A stretch of DNA of 15,165 bases, from assembly GCA_937860115.1 (NCBI GenBank), contig CALMBI010000247.1:1-15165 (forward strand), in the 5' to 3' direction. The translations under genes and the position numbers were made by a program. A model generated the notes under the pieces. That model did not search any database. It was given only the letters and a program-made list of their open reading frames with translations, and had not been told where the DNA came from. This stretch comes from an uncultured Arcobacter sp. GTDB taxonomy: Bacteria > Campylobacterota > Campylobacteria > Campylobacterales > Arcobacteraceae. This document shows, piece by piece, positions 7,176 to 13,798 of this stretch (position 1 is the stretch's first letter; every line of letters starts with the position of its first letter).

Positions 7176-9146
7176 TTAACTCCTCATTGCTTGAGCTACT
7201 GCTCCGCCTCTTCTAATATCATTTACTACAATACCGATAATCATCCCCTCTTGTTCCGATTGTGTCACTTGCACATTTGATGCCTCAACTTGATGTGATG
7301 ATTGATTTATTACCTCAACTTTAACATTACTTGCACCACCACTTGCAACAACTCCTAAATCGCCATTAGCTGTTCTTTTAAGTGGCATTATAGCCTCCGC
7401 ACCTTTCTCTCCTAGCAATCCTGCACCACCAGCAAATCTAAAGTCAGTAGGTCTTGAAAAAACACCACCTTGGGCGAATCTTGCCATACCTGAACCGTCA
7501 AAAACTCCACCTTGTGCTTGTTTTGTAACTGATACATTTCCAGTTGAACCACCAGCAGTACTTGGAAAAAACCCAGTCATTCCAGCCATCAAATTCCTAG
7601 TGATTGTCATTTGAATTGTCATTCTCAATAAATCTTCTAGTATGCTGTTTGCCAAATCTTTGAAGCTTATCTTTCCAGTCTTTGCCATATTAACAAGAGA
7701 ATCTTCAAAATTTCCAAAAGCATTCATAGCAACATTTTGCAATTGAGTAGTAGAATTTCCCATTGATTCCATTGTGTCATACCAAGAACTATACATTTCT
7801 CTTGTTGCCATTTCTGTTGATTCAGCCATAGAAAAACCCATATCTCTATATTTTCTAACAAGTTGATCTAACTTCTGCTCAACACTTCCAAATGCCTCTA
7901 AATACGGGTCTGTCAATATCTTCTGATAATTTTCTCTATTCATTTTACCAATAGATTCTGTTATTGCATTGGTCATTACTTCTGCTTGTTCTTGTGTTAT
8001 TGCACCAGCCTCCCTTGCATCTTCGACAAGCTTAGTCCATTGTCTATCAAGTTTTGAAAGATCAATCTTTGCTTTTTCCCAGTCTGTTGCTCCAACCTTT
8101 TTCATTTCTTCTTGAAGTTCTTTTATTTTTTCTTTAAACTCTTCGATCTTCTTTTCTGCTTGTTCATTGTCTGTATTATTTACATATCCTTTTAATCCAG
8201 TTGCCTTTCTTGTTTCTGATTGTTTTGCTAATGCATCCCTTGCTGTGTCAATTTCTCCAGTTAATGTTGCCCAAGCTTTAGAGTCTTTTTCAAGTGCTTC
8301 CCACCAATCTTTTCTATCTTCATCAGTTACTGTTCCAAAAAATTCTTTTATCTTTACCCTTGTTCCGACTGCCATAGTCCCAAGCCTTGATATACCCCAA
8401 GATGCTAAATCAACAGCCTTACCAAAAACCCATAATGCTCCACTTTGACTTGCAAAATCAAGAAGTGTATTTCCAAGATTTTCAAACTCATCGCCAATTC
8501 TGTTTATTTGTTGTTGCACTTCTCCATAGTCTGTTGATGCCATTTCAGCTGCAGCACCTTTGTATTTTTTTGCAACCAAATCAATTCCCTCTCCAGCAAG
8601 CAATTGTTCTTTTGTTAGCCCCTTTAGTTCAGTTGCCATACTAACAATTTCTTCTTCTGCTTGTCCAGTAAGTGTTTTCCCTAAGTTTTTAAATGCTTGC
8701 GTTAAGTCTCCGCCAGTTGCAGCAGCCAAATCTGTTGCTGCTTCTATTGTTGCTCTTATTGTTTCATCTGTCATTCCCATTTGAGCACCCATTGCTATCA
8801 ATGGTATTATTGCTTCATCGCCATATAATGTGACAGCTTGAATTGAACTCGCATAATCTCTCCAAGCTTGTGAGTTTTTATCTACAACACTATTTGAGTT
8901 TTTTAATGCTGTTGCAAGTGCAACTTCTGCTTGAAGTTGTTTACCAGTTGCATCATAAACAGCCTTTAATGCAACAACAGCACCATAAATTTTTGCACCA
9001 GTTTTTACCCAAGATTCGCCAATTGCTTCATTTGATGATTTTGTTTTATTTTCCAATTCGCCTTGAGCTTTATTTACTTTATTTATCTCATTGACTGCTG
9101 GTGTTCCATTTGTTAGTATGTCAAATTCTATTTTATCATTTGCCAT
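7176..9146 (-). CDS. Tail tape-measure protein
   Basis: This 656-residue protein sets tail length and is released during DNA entry. Residues about 50-200 are an Ala-rich helical region with GDEAIIPLIAMGAQMGMTDE and TGGDLTQAFKNLGKTL, typical of the prophage tail-length family. Residues about 325-350 form a charged coiled coil. Residues about 475-600 match the lambda gpH-type C-terminal domain, with NFEDSLVNMAKTGKISFKDL, FAQGGVFSRPT and GLLGEKGAEAIMPLKR. The end is short and polar. It is shorter than lambda gpH (853 residues). With about 0.15 nm per residue, the usual rule of thumb, the tail would be about 100 nm. No lysozyme or peptidase domain is seen inside it. ATG 9146 follows AAGG with a weak-to-moderate spacing. 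It sits downstream of the chaperone pair, as expected. Confidence 0.93.
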   Translation of the reverse strand: MANDKIEFDILTNGTPAVNEINKVNKAQGELENKTKSSNEAIGESWVKTGAKIYGAVVALKAVYDATGKQLQAEVALATALKNSNSVVDKNSQAWRDYASSIQAVTLYGDEAIIPLIAMGAQMGMTDETIRATIEAATDLAAATGGDLTQAFKNLGKTLTGQAEEEIVSMATELKGLTKEQLLAGEGIDLVAKKYKGAAAEMASTDYGEVQQQINRIGDEFENLGNTLLDFASQSGALWVFGKAVDLASWGISRLGTMAVGTRVKIKEFFGTVTDEDRKDWWEALEKDSKAWATLTGEIDTARDALAKQSETRKATGLKGYVNNTDNEQAEKKIEEFKEKIKELQEEMKKVGATDWEKAKIDLSKLDRQWTKLVEDAREAGAITQEQAEVMTNAITESIGKMNRENYQKILTDPYLEAFGSVEQKLDQLVRKYRDMGFSMAESTEMATREMYSSWYDTMESMGNSTTQLQNVAMNAFGNFEDSLVNMAKTGKISFKDLANSILEDLLRMTIQMTITRNLMAGMTGFFPSTAGGSTGNVSVTKQAQGGVFDGSGMARFAQGGVFSRPTDFRFAGGAGLLGEKGAEAIMPLKRTANGDLGVVASGGASNVKVEVINQSSHQVEASNVQVTQSEQEGMIIGIVVNDIRRGGAVAQAMRS

Positions 9147-9155
9147 TGTATCGCC

Positions 9156-9296
9156 TTAAATATTATTTGATGGTATTATATCATCTATCTTATATGCCAA
9201 TAACTGATAGATCATTTCTTTTGGAAGTTCTAATATCTCTTGGGGTGTTTTGTGTAGGTCAAAGCTAAGAGATATAACTAGCTTTAACCATTCATC
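9156..9296 (-). CDS. gpT-like C-terminal extension of the tail chaperone, reached by -1 frameshift
   Basis: The gap between the chaperone stop and the tape measure is an open frame in the -1 frame relative to the chaperone. From 9296 it encodes 46 residues, beginning DEWLKLVISLSFDL and including TPQEILELPKE, then stops at TAA 9158-9156, nine bases before the tape-measure ATG. This resembles the T part of lambda G/GT-type chaperones, which often have Trp, a hydrophobic helix and an SPxEhLxLP-like turn. The frame is open upstream to a TGA at 9338-9336. It has no ATG, GTG or TTG before Met28 of the extension, so it is unlikely to be translated alone. The fusion would be about 185 residues. The reading is by eye and the shift is not proven. 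Confidence 0.7.
   Translation of the reverse strand, partial: DEWLKLVISLSFDLHKTPQEILELPKEMIYQLLAYKIDDIIPSNNI
9175..9183 (-). promoter_or_regulatory. Possible extended -10 element before the tape-measure gene
   Basis: The minus strand reads TGATATAAT 28 bases before the tape-measure ATG. It fits TGnTATAAT but lies inside the predicted chaperone extension (codons GAT GAT ATA ATA), so coding alone could explain it. No -35 is seen. Confidence 0.15.
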
Positions 9297-9712
9297 TTTG
9301 CTAGTTTTTCTCTTTGTAGTTGTAGAATATCTCTTTCAGGCTTCAATCCCATTTCGTAAGCCAAATAGCATTGAGTAGTGAACTTTATACTTTTTACTAG
9401 ATCTTTATGCTCTTTATCTGTCATTGAGAATAATCTATCCCCATCTTTATTTCGTGCCATATCTAATATAATATTCATTCTTAATTCATCATCATCAATA
9501 TACTTGATCTCATTTGTACTTCCATCAAGTTGTATTTCTTTTTTAGTAAGGATTGATTTGTTTCTAATTTTTGAATAATCAGCCCCAGTCATCTCTTTGT
9601 AGTAAATCTTATGGAGTTGATCATTAACAACAAAATCCACCTCATAAAGCTTATCTTTTTCTTTTTGTATATCTGATTTCAAATCAGATAGAAAATCAAT
9701 TCTATCTGACAT
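9284..9712 (-). CDS. Tail assembly chaperone (gpG-like)
   Basis: This 142-residue, charged, mostly helical protein lies between the tail tube and tape-measure genes, the fixed place of the tail assembly chaperone in long-tailed phages. Lambda gpG, of similar length (140), coats the tape measure and recruits tube subunits. The sequence has a central EMTGADYSKIRNKSI segment (about residues 40-54) and a lysine-rich end (REKLAKMNG). No strong family motif is visible, so the call rests on position, size and the frameshift arrangement downstream. ATG 9712 comes two bases after the tube stop with no clear Shine-Dalgarno, so translation is probably coupled. A fraction of ribosomes is predicted to shift near its 3' end to make the longer GT-like form. 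Confidence 0.8.
   Translation of the reverse strand: MSDRIDFLSDLKSDIQKEKDKLYEVDFVVNDQLHKIYYKEMTGADYSKIRNKSILTKKEIQLDGSTNEIKYIDDDELRMNIILDMARNKDGDRLFSMTDKEHKDLVKSIKFTTQCYLAYEMGLKPERDILQLQREKLAKMNG
9296..9309 (-). other. Candidate -1 ribosomal frameshift site
   Basis: Within the last codons of the chaperone the minus strand holds an A5 run (9309-9305, zero-frame GAA AAA CTA) followed by GCA AAG (9301-9296). Slippage of a lysyl-tRNA on AAA or AAG back by one base would enter the open -1 frame. Neither is a perfect X XXY YYZ heptamer like the lambda GGGAAAG, and the exact site is uncertain. The shift must happen between the -1-frame TGA (9338-9336) and the zero-frame TAA (9286-9284). Confidence 0.45.
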
Positions 9713-9714
9713 TG

Positions 9715-10092
9715 TTAAACCGCAGTTTGAGTCAATTCGCCTGACCCAGTAAAACTAAATGACATAGTTACGATTCCACCTACATCATTTGCAATTCCAT
9801 TATCGCCAATCACAGCACTACCGCTGTATTTCATGCCGTTCCCAGCATTTAGTTCTAATGTAACAATATCGCCACTTCCAAGTAATACTTGCCCAGCATC
9901 ATCAGGATCAAAGTTAGCATTGATGCTTCCATTCCATCTTGAAAGAGTTGGTACATTTGTAGCCCAAGCACTACCAAGTTTTGATGTTTCTTTAATATCT
10001 GTATTGATAGTTAATGAAAAGTTAGTTACTTCTCCAACTGTATTGGATGTATTAACTTTAACAGTTCCCTCATATCCTTTATAAACAGCCAT
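9715..10092 (-). CDS. Major tail tube protein
   Basis: This 125-residue protein is beta-rich, Gly/Ser/Thr/Asn-rich and almost free of Cys, as expected for a tube subunit that stacks in hexameric rings. The sequence starts with MAVYKGYEGTVKVNTSN. It contains LSRWNGSINANFDPDDAGQ at about residues 50-68 and ends with IVTMSFSFTGSGELTQ. This is the layout of phage tail tube proteins related to gpV and TP901-1 major tail protein: a core beta sandwich and a long insertion hairpin. It lies after the presumed tail terminator and before the chaperone. The ATG has a GAGG site overlapping the end of the previous gene, with a one-base gap. Being a highly expressed virion protein fits its well-placed ribosome binding site. 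No extra Ig-like domain is appended. Confidence 0.87.
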   Translation of the reverse strand: MAVYKGYEGTVKVNTSNTVGEVTNFSLTINTDIKETSKLGSAWATNVPTLSRWNGSINANFDPDDAGQVLLGSGDIVTLELNAGNGMKYSGSAVIGDNGIANDVGGIVTMSFSFTGSGELTQTAV

Positions 10093-10093
10093 T

Positions 10094-10417
10094 TTATACC
10101 TCGCTTAATTTAATTGTAATTGTTGCCAATATTCCATTCTCTTGATTTTCGATATTTACATCGATGTTCTCAATAATAAGATCATTCGCACCTCTTGTAA
10201 CTTTTCTAGTTAGCTTTAAAGATTTTGCAAAAGATAAAAAATCGTATTCGATATTCGTTTTAAAAATATTAAATACTTGGATCTCACTGTATCTTGGAGT
10301 GTTTATAGATGAATATTCACTCTCCTCAATACTTTTTGAAACTAAAGTAAATTGATTATCAATAAGATCATCATTCTTTGTATATTTAAAACCTTTACTT
10401 TTAATTATCTGTATCAT
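10094..10417 (-). CDS. Probable tail terminator or tail completion protein
   Basis: This 107-residue protein has no motif I can name with confidence. It is mixed alpha/beta and polar. The C-terminal half has LKLTRKVTRGANDLIIENID (about residues 68-87) and a final beta strand ATITIKLSEV. Tail terminators (lambda gpU-like) are small alpha/beta proteins encoded just before the tube gene, and this is the only gene in that slot. They cap the finished tail tube and contact the head-bound connector. It starts at ATG 10417 in a four-base ATGA overlap with the previous gene, which suggests coupling, and ends one base before the tube ATG. The assignment is positional; a head-tail joining stopper is the alternative. 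Confidence 0.55.
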   Translation of the reverse strand: MIQIIKSKGFKYTKNDDLIDNQFTLVSKSIEESEYSSINTPRYSEIQVFNIFKTNIEYDFLSFAKSLKLTRKVTRGANDLIIENIDVNIENQENGILATITIKLSEV

Positions 10418-10998
10418 CTTGTAAAACCTACTTGACCCTTAAAGATCAGCTCTTCATCTGTTGATATTTCCCCATCTTCATTTTCATCATAATCAGCCAA
10501 TAAATTAGAAAACTCTGTTTGATACATTGTTTCAAATCTTTGGAAATTAGCATTATATGAATCATTTTGATCTGTACTATTTCTTCTATCCCCGCAAATC
10601 AGAGAAAGAGTCTTGTAAATATGCAACTGTTCTAGCTGTTCTGTGTTTAAAAAGTTATCTAATTCAGCACCTTTATTTCTAAAGTCATTCTTTAAATATC
10701 TTTCTGCTTGTGTAATGTAGCTATCAAATGGGATTGAAACTATTCCTATCATATCTCTATTTGATAAAGTTTTATCATTACCACTTAAAGATACAACACC
10801 ATCTTCAAAATCAGTTATAACAATATCTAATCCATTATTTTCTCCGCTTATAACACATAAAGTGTCTTGGGCATTGATGTCATCATTTCTTAGACTTGTA
10901 ATAGCGATCTCTTCATCTCCACCTACATCGATACGACCGACAAAATCACTCAATATCAATAGGTTTTGAAGCAGTTTTGCGTTTGATAGGCTTAACAT
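10414..10998 (-). CDS. Probable head-tail connector protein with EF-hand-like loop
   Basis: This 194-residue protein appears to have two parts. Residues about 25-90 are beta-rich (DTLCVISGENNGLDIVITDF). Residues about 93-190 are helical (SYITQAERYLKNDF, LEQLHIYKTLSLICGDRRN), like the helical bundle of gp6/gp15-type adaptors that dock under the portal. Near the C-terminus, DENEDGEISTDE (171-182) fits the EF-hand loop pattern with Asp171, Asn173, Asp175, Gly176, Ile178 and Glu182, suggesting calcium binding. It comes after the capsid gene and before the tail terminator, the usual neck position. ATG 10998 has AAAAGGA six bases upstream, which supports this start even though it overlaps the previous gene by 53 bases. 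The function is inferred mostly from position and fold impression. Confidence 0.6.
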   Translation of the reverse strand: MLSLSNAKLLQNLLILSDFVGRIDVGGDEEIAITSLRNDDINAQDTLCVISGENNGLDIVITDFEDGVVSLSGNDKTLSNRDMIGIVSIPFDSYITQAERYLKNDFRNKGAELDNFLNTEQLEQLHIYKTLSLICGDRRNSTDQNDSYNANFQRFETMYQTEFSNLLADYDENEDGEISTDEELIFKGQVGFTR

Positions 10999-11155
10999 TT
11001 GAATCCTTTTCTTTTGTAACTACATCCTGGAATAAACCACTTGCTTTTGCTTGTGCTAGATCGATTTCTTTAACTTCGATCTCAACACCAGCTTTTAAAA
11101 TGTAGATGGAGTCATTGCAACCCCATCTTACATTTCTAATTGGTATAAGTACCAT
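10946..11155 (-). CDS. Small unknown protein encoded after the capsid gene
   Basis: This 69-residue protein is not recognised. The first half is hydrophobic and beta-like (MVLIPIRNVRW, SIYILKAGVEIEVKEIDLAQ). The C-terminal third is lysine-rich and probably disordered (KDSNVKPIKRKTASKPIDIE). Its ATG shares one base with the capsid TAA (TAATG), so it is likely translated with the capsid gene. Its last 53 bases overlap the connector gene. Small proteins in this place in other phages can be capsid decoration, stabilisation or neck proteins, or remain unassigned. The consistent coupling argues that it is real, but no function should be claimed. Confidence 0.65.
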   Translation of the reverse strand: MVLIPIRNVRWGCNDSIYILKAGVEIEVKEIDLAQAKASGLFQDVVTKEKDSNVKPIKRKTASKPIDIE

Positions 11156-11982
11156 TATGCACCAGTGATGATTTCAATAGCATTGTCATCAATGATACCG
11201 TACTCAACAACACCATACCAACCAAGGTTTACCATTCTTCCAAGTTTGTCAAATGGTCCAGTGATAGTTGTTCCAGCTTCCATTGATACCGCCTTACCTA
11301 AAGCACCCATACCAAAACAAGAAACTTTACCAGCAGTTACTTGTGGGTCTTGAACGATCATAAATCCCTCTAATACACCAACAGCACCTGACACAGCTTC
11401 TCCAAGATTTGTGTATTTTGCAATATCAATAAAATCATCTTTGATATCTGTTACTTGTGCTGGATTTAAAAATGCAACATAAAGCCCATTAACAAATGTT
11501 GGGATGTTAGCAGTTGCCAATCTTTCATAAGCACCTCTTAAGTCTGTTACTGCAAGAGTTCCACTTGTACCAGCTGCAGTTGTGTTTGTTCCAGCCTCTA
11601 AAGCATTAAGCCCAAGTTTGTTCATTGTTTCTTGTAAGTTAATACCAACAAGTTTTGCACCAGCTCTGTCAGCTTTACCACCAGTTTGTAGGTTAGCTAA
11701 TTTAGTTGGAGTTACAACTCTACCATATTCTTTTGGTGTAAGTGTTACACTTGCATCCGCCATTGCTACAGCATCTACATCAGTACCATCTGTTAAAGCA
11801 GTTGTTGCTAAATCTAGTTTGCTATAAATTGTAAAATCAATTGATTTTGCACCAATATTTACTTTTGTTTCAACAAAGTTATCAATTCTGTTTCTACCTA
11901 CTCCTGAAACCATTACCTCTTGATCGATAAGTGTGATTAAACTATCATCAAGTGTTGCCGCAGTTGTTACTACATTTGCCAT
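11155..11982 (-). CDS. Major capsid protein (N4gp56-type, HK97 fold)
   Basis: This 275-residue protein has the features of the N4gp56 family of major capsid proteins. The N-terminal arm starts MANVVTTAATLDDSLITLID. An E-loop-like strand segment follows (KVNIGAKSIDFTIYSKLDLA, about residues 40-59) and then an ALTDGTDVDA motif with a following VTLTPKEYGRVVTPTKL (about residues 79-95). A helix and P-domain region lies in the middle (LRGAYERLATANIPTF), and the end is beta-rich (GWYGVVEYGIIDDNAIEII). The Ala/Thr/Gly-rich composition and lower Lys content set it apart from its neighbours, as expected for an abundant shell protein. ATG 11982 has AAGGA with a six-base spacer. The scaffold gene ends 11 bases upstream, matching the order scaffold then capsid. 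It forms the icosahedral shell. Confidence 0.88.
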   Translation of the reverse strand: MANVVTTAATLDDSLITLIDQEVMVSGVGRNRIDNFVETKVNIGAKSIDFTIYSKLDLATTALTDGTDVDAVAMADASVTLTPKEYGRVVTPTKLANLQTGGKADRAGAKLVGINLQETMNKLGLNALEAGTNTTAAGTSGTLAVTDLRGAYERLATANIPTFVNGLYVAFLNPAQVTDIKDDFIDIAKYTNLGEAVSGAVGVLEGFMIVQDPQVTAGKVSCFGMGALGKAVSMEAGTTITGPFDKLGRMVNLGWYGVVEYGIIDDNAIEIITGA

Positions 11983-11993
11983 AAATTATCCTT

Positions 11994-12578
11994 TTATTTT
12001 AATTCATCATATAAAGCATCTAACTCTTTTTGAGTTTTTGCTAATTTTACCCGCTCTTGAAACGACAACGGGTCGCCTTGCTTTGTCGTAGCATCTGTTT
12101 TTGGTGGAGTCTGTTTAACATCTCCAAATAAATAAGGCTTACTATCTTTCAAAGAATTAATAAAAGAATCAATCTCAAATCCATCTTTGCTAGATTGCTT
12201 AGAATATTCATACTCAAGATATTCGATATCTTTAATATTATTTTGTAAAGCCAAATTAGTGATCAATGATTTTTGCTTCATATTTTCAAGCTCTTTTTTA
12301 GCATTAATCAATTCATCTTCTTTTGCTTTTGCTACTTCCAATGCTTTTTGAAGTTCAGTTTTACTTGAATCTTCTAGCTCTTTTTGTTTTAATAGTGCAT
12401 TTTTCAATGAATCAACACTATCAACTCCCAAACTTTCCAGCAATCCCTTAGTTGCTTTTTCTGCACCCTTTGCATACTTAGCATTAATTAAATTATCCAA
12501 GTCACTTTGAGAAAGAGTTACTTTAGCATCCACATTTTGAGTTTGTTCAACTGTATCCGTTTTTTGCTCGTCAGCCAT
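11994..12578 (-). CDS. Capsid scaffolding protein
   Basis: The protein is 194 residues when started at ATG 12578, which has AAAAGGA upstream. A GTG at 12620 would add 14 residues but has no ribosome binding site. The sequence is typical of phage scaffolds. It has a short polar N-terminus, SQSDLDNLINAKYAKGAEKA (23-42), a long Lys/Glu/Ala coiled coil (about 62-104), a linker region and a basic-acidic helical C-terminus (LSFQERVKLAKTQKELDALY) that would contact capsid subunits. It lies just before the capsid gene. No Ser-protease motif is seen in it, so the scaffold is probably expelled rather than acting as a protease-scaffold fusion. No separate head protease is encoded in the window. Confidence 0.85.
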   Translation of the reverse strand: MADEQKTDTVEQTQNVDAKVTLSQSDLDNLINAKYAKGAEKATKGLLESLGVDSVDSLKNALLKQKELEDSSKTELQKALEVAKAKEDELINAKKELENMKQKSLITNLALQNNIKDIEYLEYEYSKQSSKDGFEIDSFINSLKDSKPYLFGDVKQTPPKTDATTKQGDPLSFQERVKLAKTQKELDALYDELK

Positions 12579-12627
12579 AATTGCAATCCTTTTATAAAAG
12601 TATTTGTTTAGTGTTTCCACTTATATA

Positions 12628-12633
12628 ATTATA
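12628..12633 (-). promoter_or_regulatory. Candidate promoter -10 box before scaffold and capsid genes
   Basis: The minus strand contains TTGTATAATTATATAAG in the 71-base gap before the scaffold ATG, with a perfect TATAAT. This is the largest gap without coding between genes, once the chaperone extension is counted. There is no TTGACA-like -35 at the right distance. A start here would give a leader of about 40 bases and could raise scaffold and capsid output, which is a plausible need but unproven. Confidence 0.35.
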
Positions 12634-12649
12634 CAATATTTTAAAGGTG

Positions 12650-13039
12650 CTATTTTAGTAGTGATTTTTCTAAAAATTTCTTTATCATATCTTTCTGTTT
12701 TCTATCAATATAAAAGAAAAATCTTTTTAATGTGACTTGATTGTAATAGGCTTTTTTTGTTTGTTCGTTTGAATTGAAATACATTCTTATTCCGTTTGGA
12801 ATTTTTTTGTGAGTTATTGCAGCTAACATGTGATCGTATTGAGTTAAATTTACAGTGCTACCATATTTTTCACTCTTATATTTTGCGTATTGTTTTGAGT
12901 ATGGCTTAAATGGTTTTAGATTCGCATCCAATCCGCTTTGAGTTCTTTTCATAATTCCATCATGGATTTGATTTCCAAGCAATACAATATTATTTCGTTT
13001 CAATTTCGTTTGATACTTTGCAAAATTAACCTTTTTCAT
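12650..13039 (-). CDS. Phage virion morphogenesis protein (Mu gpG-like)
   Basis: This 129-residue, very basic protein fits the virion morphogenesis family (Mu gpG, P2 gpS-like), implicated in joining or completing heads and tails. Visible motifs are an N-terminal helix with GNQIHDGIMKRTQ (22-34), GLDANLKPFKPYSKQYAKYK (36-55) and VNLTQYDHMLAAI (63-75), where family members have an LxxTGxMxxSI-like segment. RFFFYID near the C-terminus (106-112) corresponds to the common RxFLG-type motif. The ATG immediately follows the stop of the MuF-like gene (TAAATG). A Shine-Dalgarno is weak, so coupling is likely. The family call is good; the exact assembly step is not defined by sequence. Confidence 0.77.
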   Translation of the reverse strand: MKKVNFAKYQTKLKRNNIVLLGNQIHDGIMKRTQSGLDANLKPFKPYSKQYAKYKSEKYGSTVNLTQYDHMLAAITHKKIPNGIRMYFNSNEQTKKAYYNQVTLKRFFFYIDRKQKDMIKKFLEKSLLK

Positions 13040-13798
13040 TTAGCAACTCGCACTTCCACTTGCATAACCATTATCAATAGCATACTCTTCCGTTACCAAT
13101 AAGAATATATGCCTACAATTATAAGCCCGTCTTTTATCGCCTTGTATCTTTGACTTTTCACTATCATCATAATATTTCTTTTGATTCAATACACAATTAC
13201 AAAATGGTCTTGTAACTTTATCGGATGGACCGTCATAAATCCAAACTCCATCTGCTTCACTTGATTTTAAATCTATTATTGATTGTGTATAATCTGAAAT
13301 AATAGTATTTGCATAAGTTCCTGAATATTTAAAAAGATCACTATCAACCAAAGATGATCTTAATCCATTTGTTATATCTGATACAGATAAATTACTCAAT
13401 GAATATTTATAGATACTATCTTTCATTTTGTTGATTGTTGGCACAGATAGATCATTAAACTTTTGAAGATTCAGTCTTTTAATGGCTTCTATCTTTGTGA
13501 TATCTTCTTTGCTAAATGATACAGCTAATCCACCAACCGATAATGCAGCAACAATATCGCCATAAACAACATCAAGTCCATTATCCACAAAATTATTAAT
13601 AACATTGTAATATCCACTTTCTTGCAAATATTGATTGAACTTAAAATCATACTCTAGTGGATTTTTTATATCCTCTAAAGCATTTGCAATAATCAAATCA
13701 TTCAATCTATTAAGTGCTTTCTTTAAAGCCAACTCAAACTTATTTAATTGATTATCTTGCTTATTATTTAAGTTTTCAAATATCTCATTAAGTTCCAT
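13040..13798 (-). CDS. MuF-like minor head protein
   Basis: This 252-residue protein has an N-terminal helical part (about residues 1-180) and a C-terminal MuF-type domain. The latter is shown by VWIYDGPSDKVTRPFC (185-200), a second Cys at 202, and YNCRHIFLLV (226-235) with Cys228 and His230. The D-x-x-TRxxC and CRH pattern is characteristic of Mu gp30/SPP1 gp7 minor head proteins, which bind the portal and influence DNA entry or head assembly. It follows the portal gene with a one-base TAATG overlap, as in Mu and SPP1. In some phages MuF carries a toxin domain; none is visible here, as the protein ends 22 residues after CRH. Cys252 is the last residue. Confidence 0.85.
   Translation of the reverse strand: MELNEIFENLNNKQDNQLNKFELALKKALNRLNDLIIANALEDIKNPLEYDFKFNQYLQESGYYNVINNFVDNGLDVVYGDIVAALSVGGLAVSFSKEDITKIEAIKRLNLQKFNDLSVPTINKMKDSIYKYSLSNLSVSDITNGLRSSLVDSDLFKYSGTYANTIISDYTQSIIDLKSSEADGVWIYDGPSDKVTRPFCNCVLNQKKYYDDSEKSKIQGDKRRAYNCRHIFLLVTEEYAIDNGYASGSASC

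Noticed and set aside
8167..9094. Several plus-strand open frames of 74-93 codons
   Set aside because: All are antisense to the tape-measure gene, low in complexity (Leu/Gln/His- or Ser/Val-rich) and overlap each other; they are shadows of an Ala/Lys/Glu-rich gene.
9147..9283. Non-coding gap before the tape measure
   Set aside because: It is open in the -1 frame of the chaperone with a gpT-like sequence, so it is better read as coding.
12579..12620. Longer scaffold start at GTG 12620 adding 14 residues
   Set aside because: It has no Shine-Dalgarno and follows the TATAAT box closely, whereas ATG 12578 has AAAAGGA with good spacing and starts with a typical MADE sequence.
13040..13798. MuF-linked polymorphic toxin
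   Set aside because: The protein ends shortly after the CRH motif and the next gene is a morphogenesis protein; there is no C-terminal effector domain or immunity gene.
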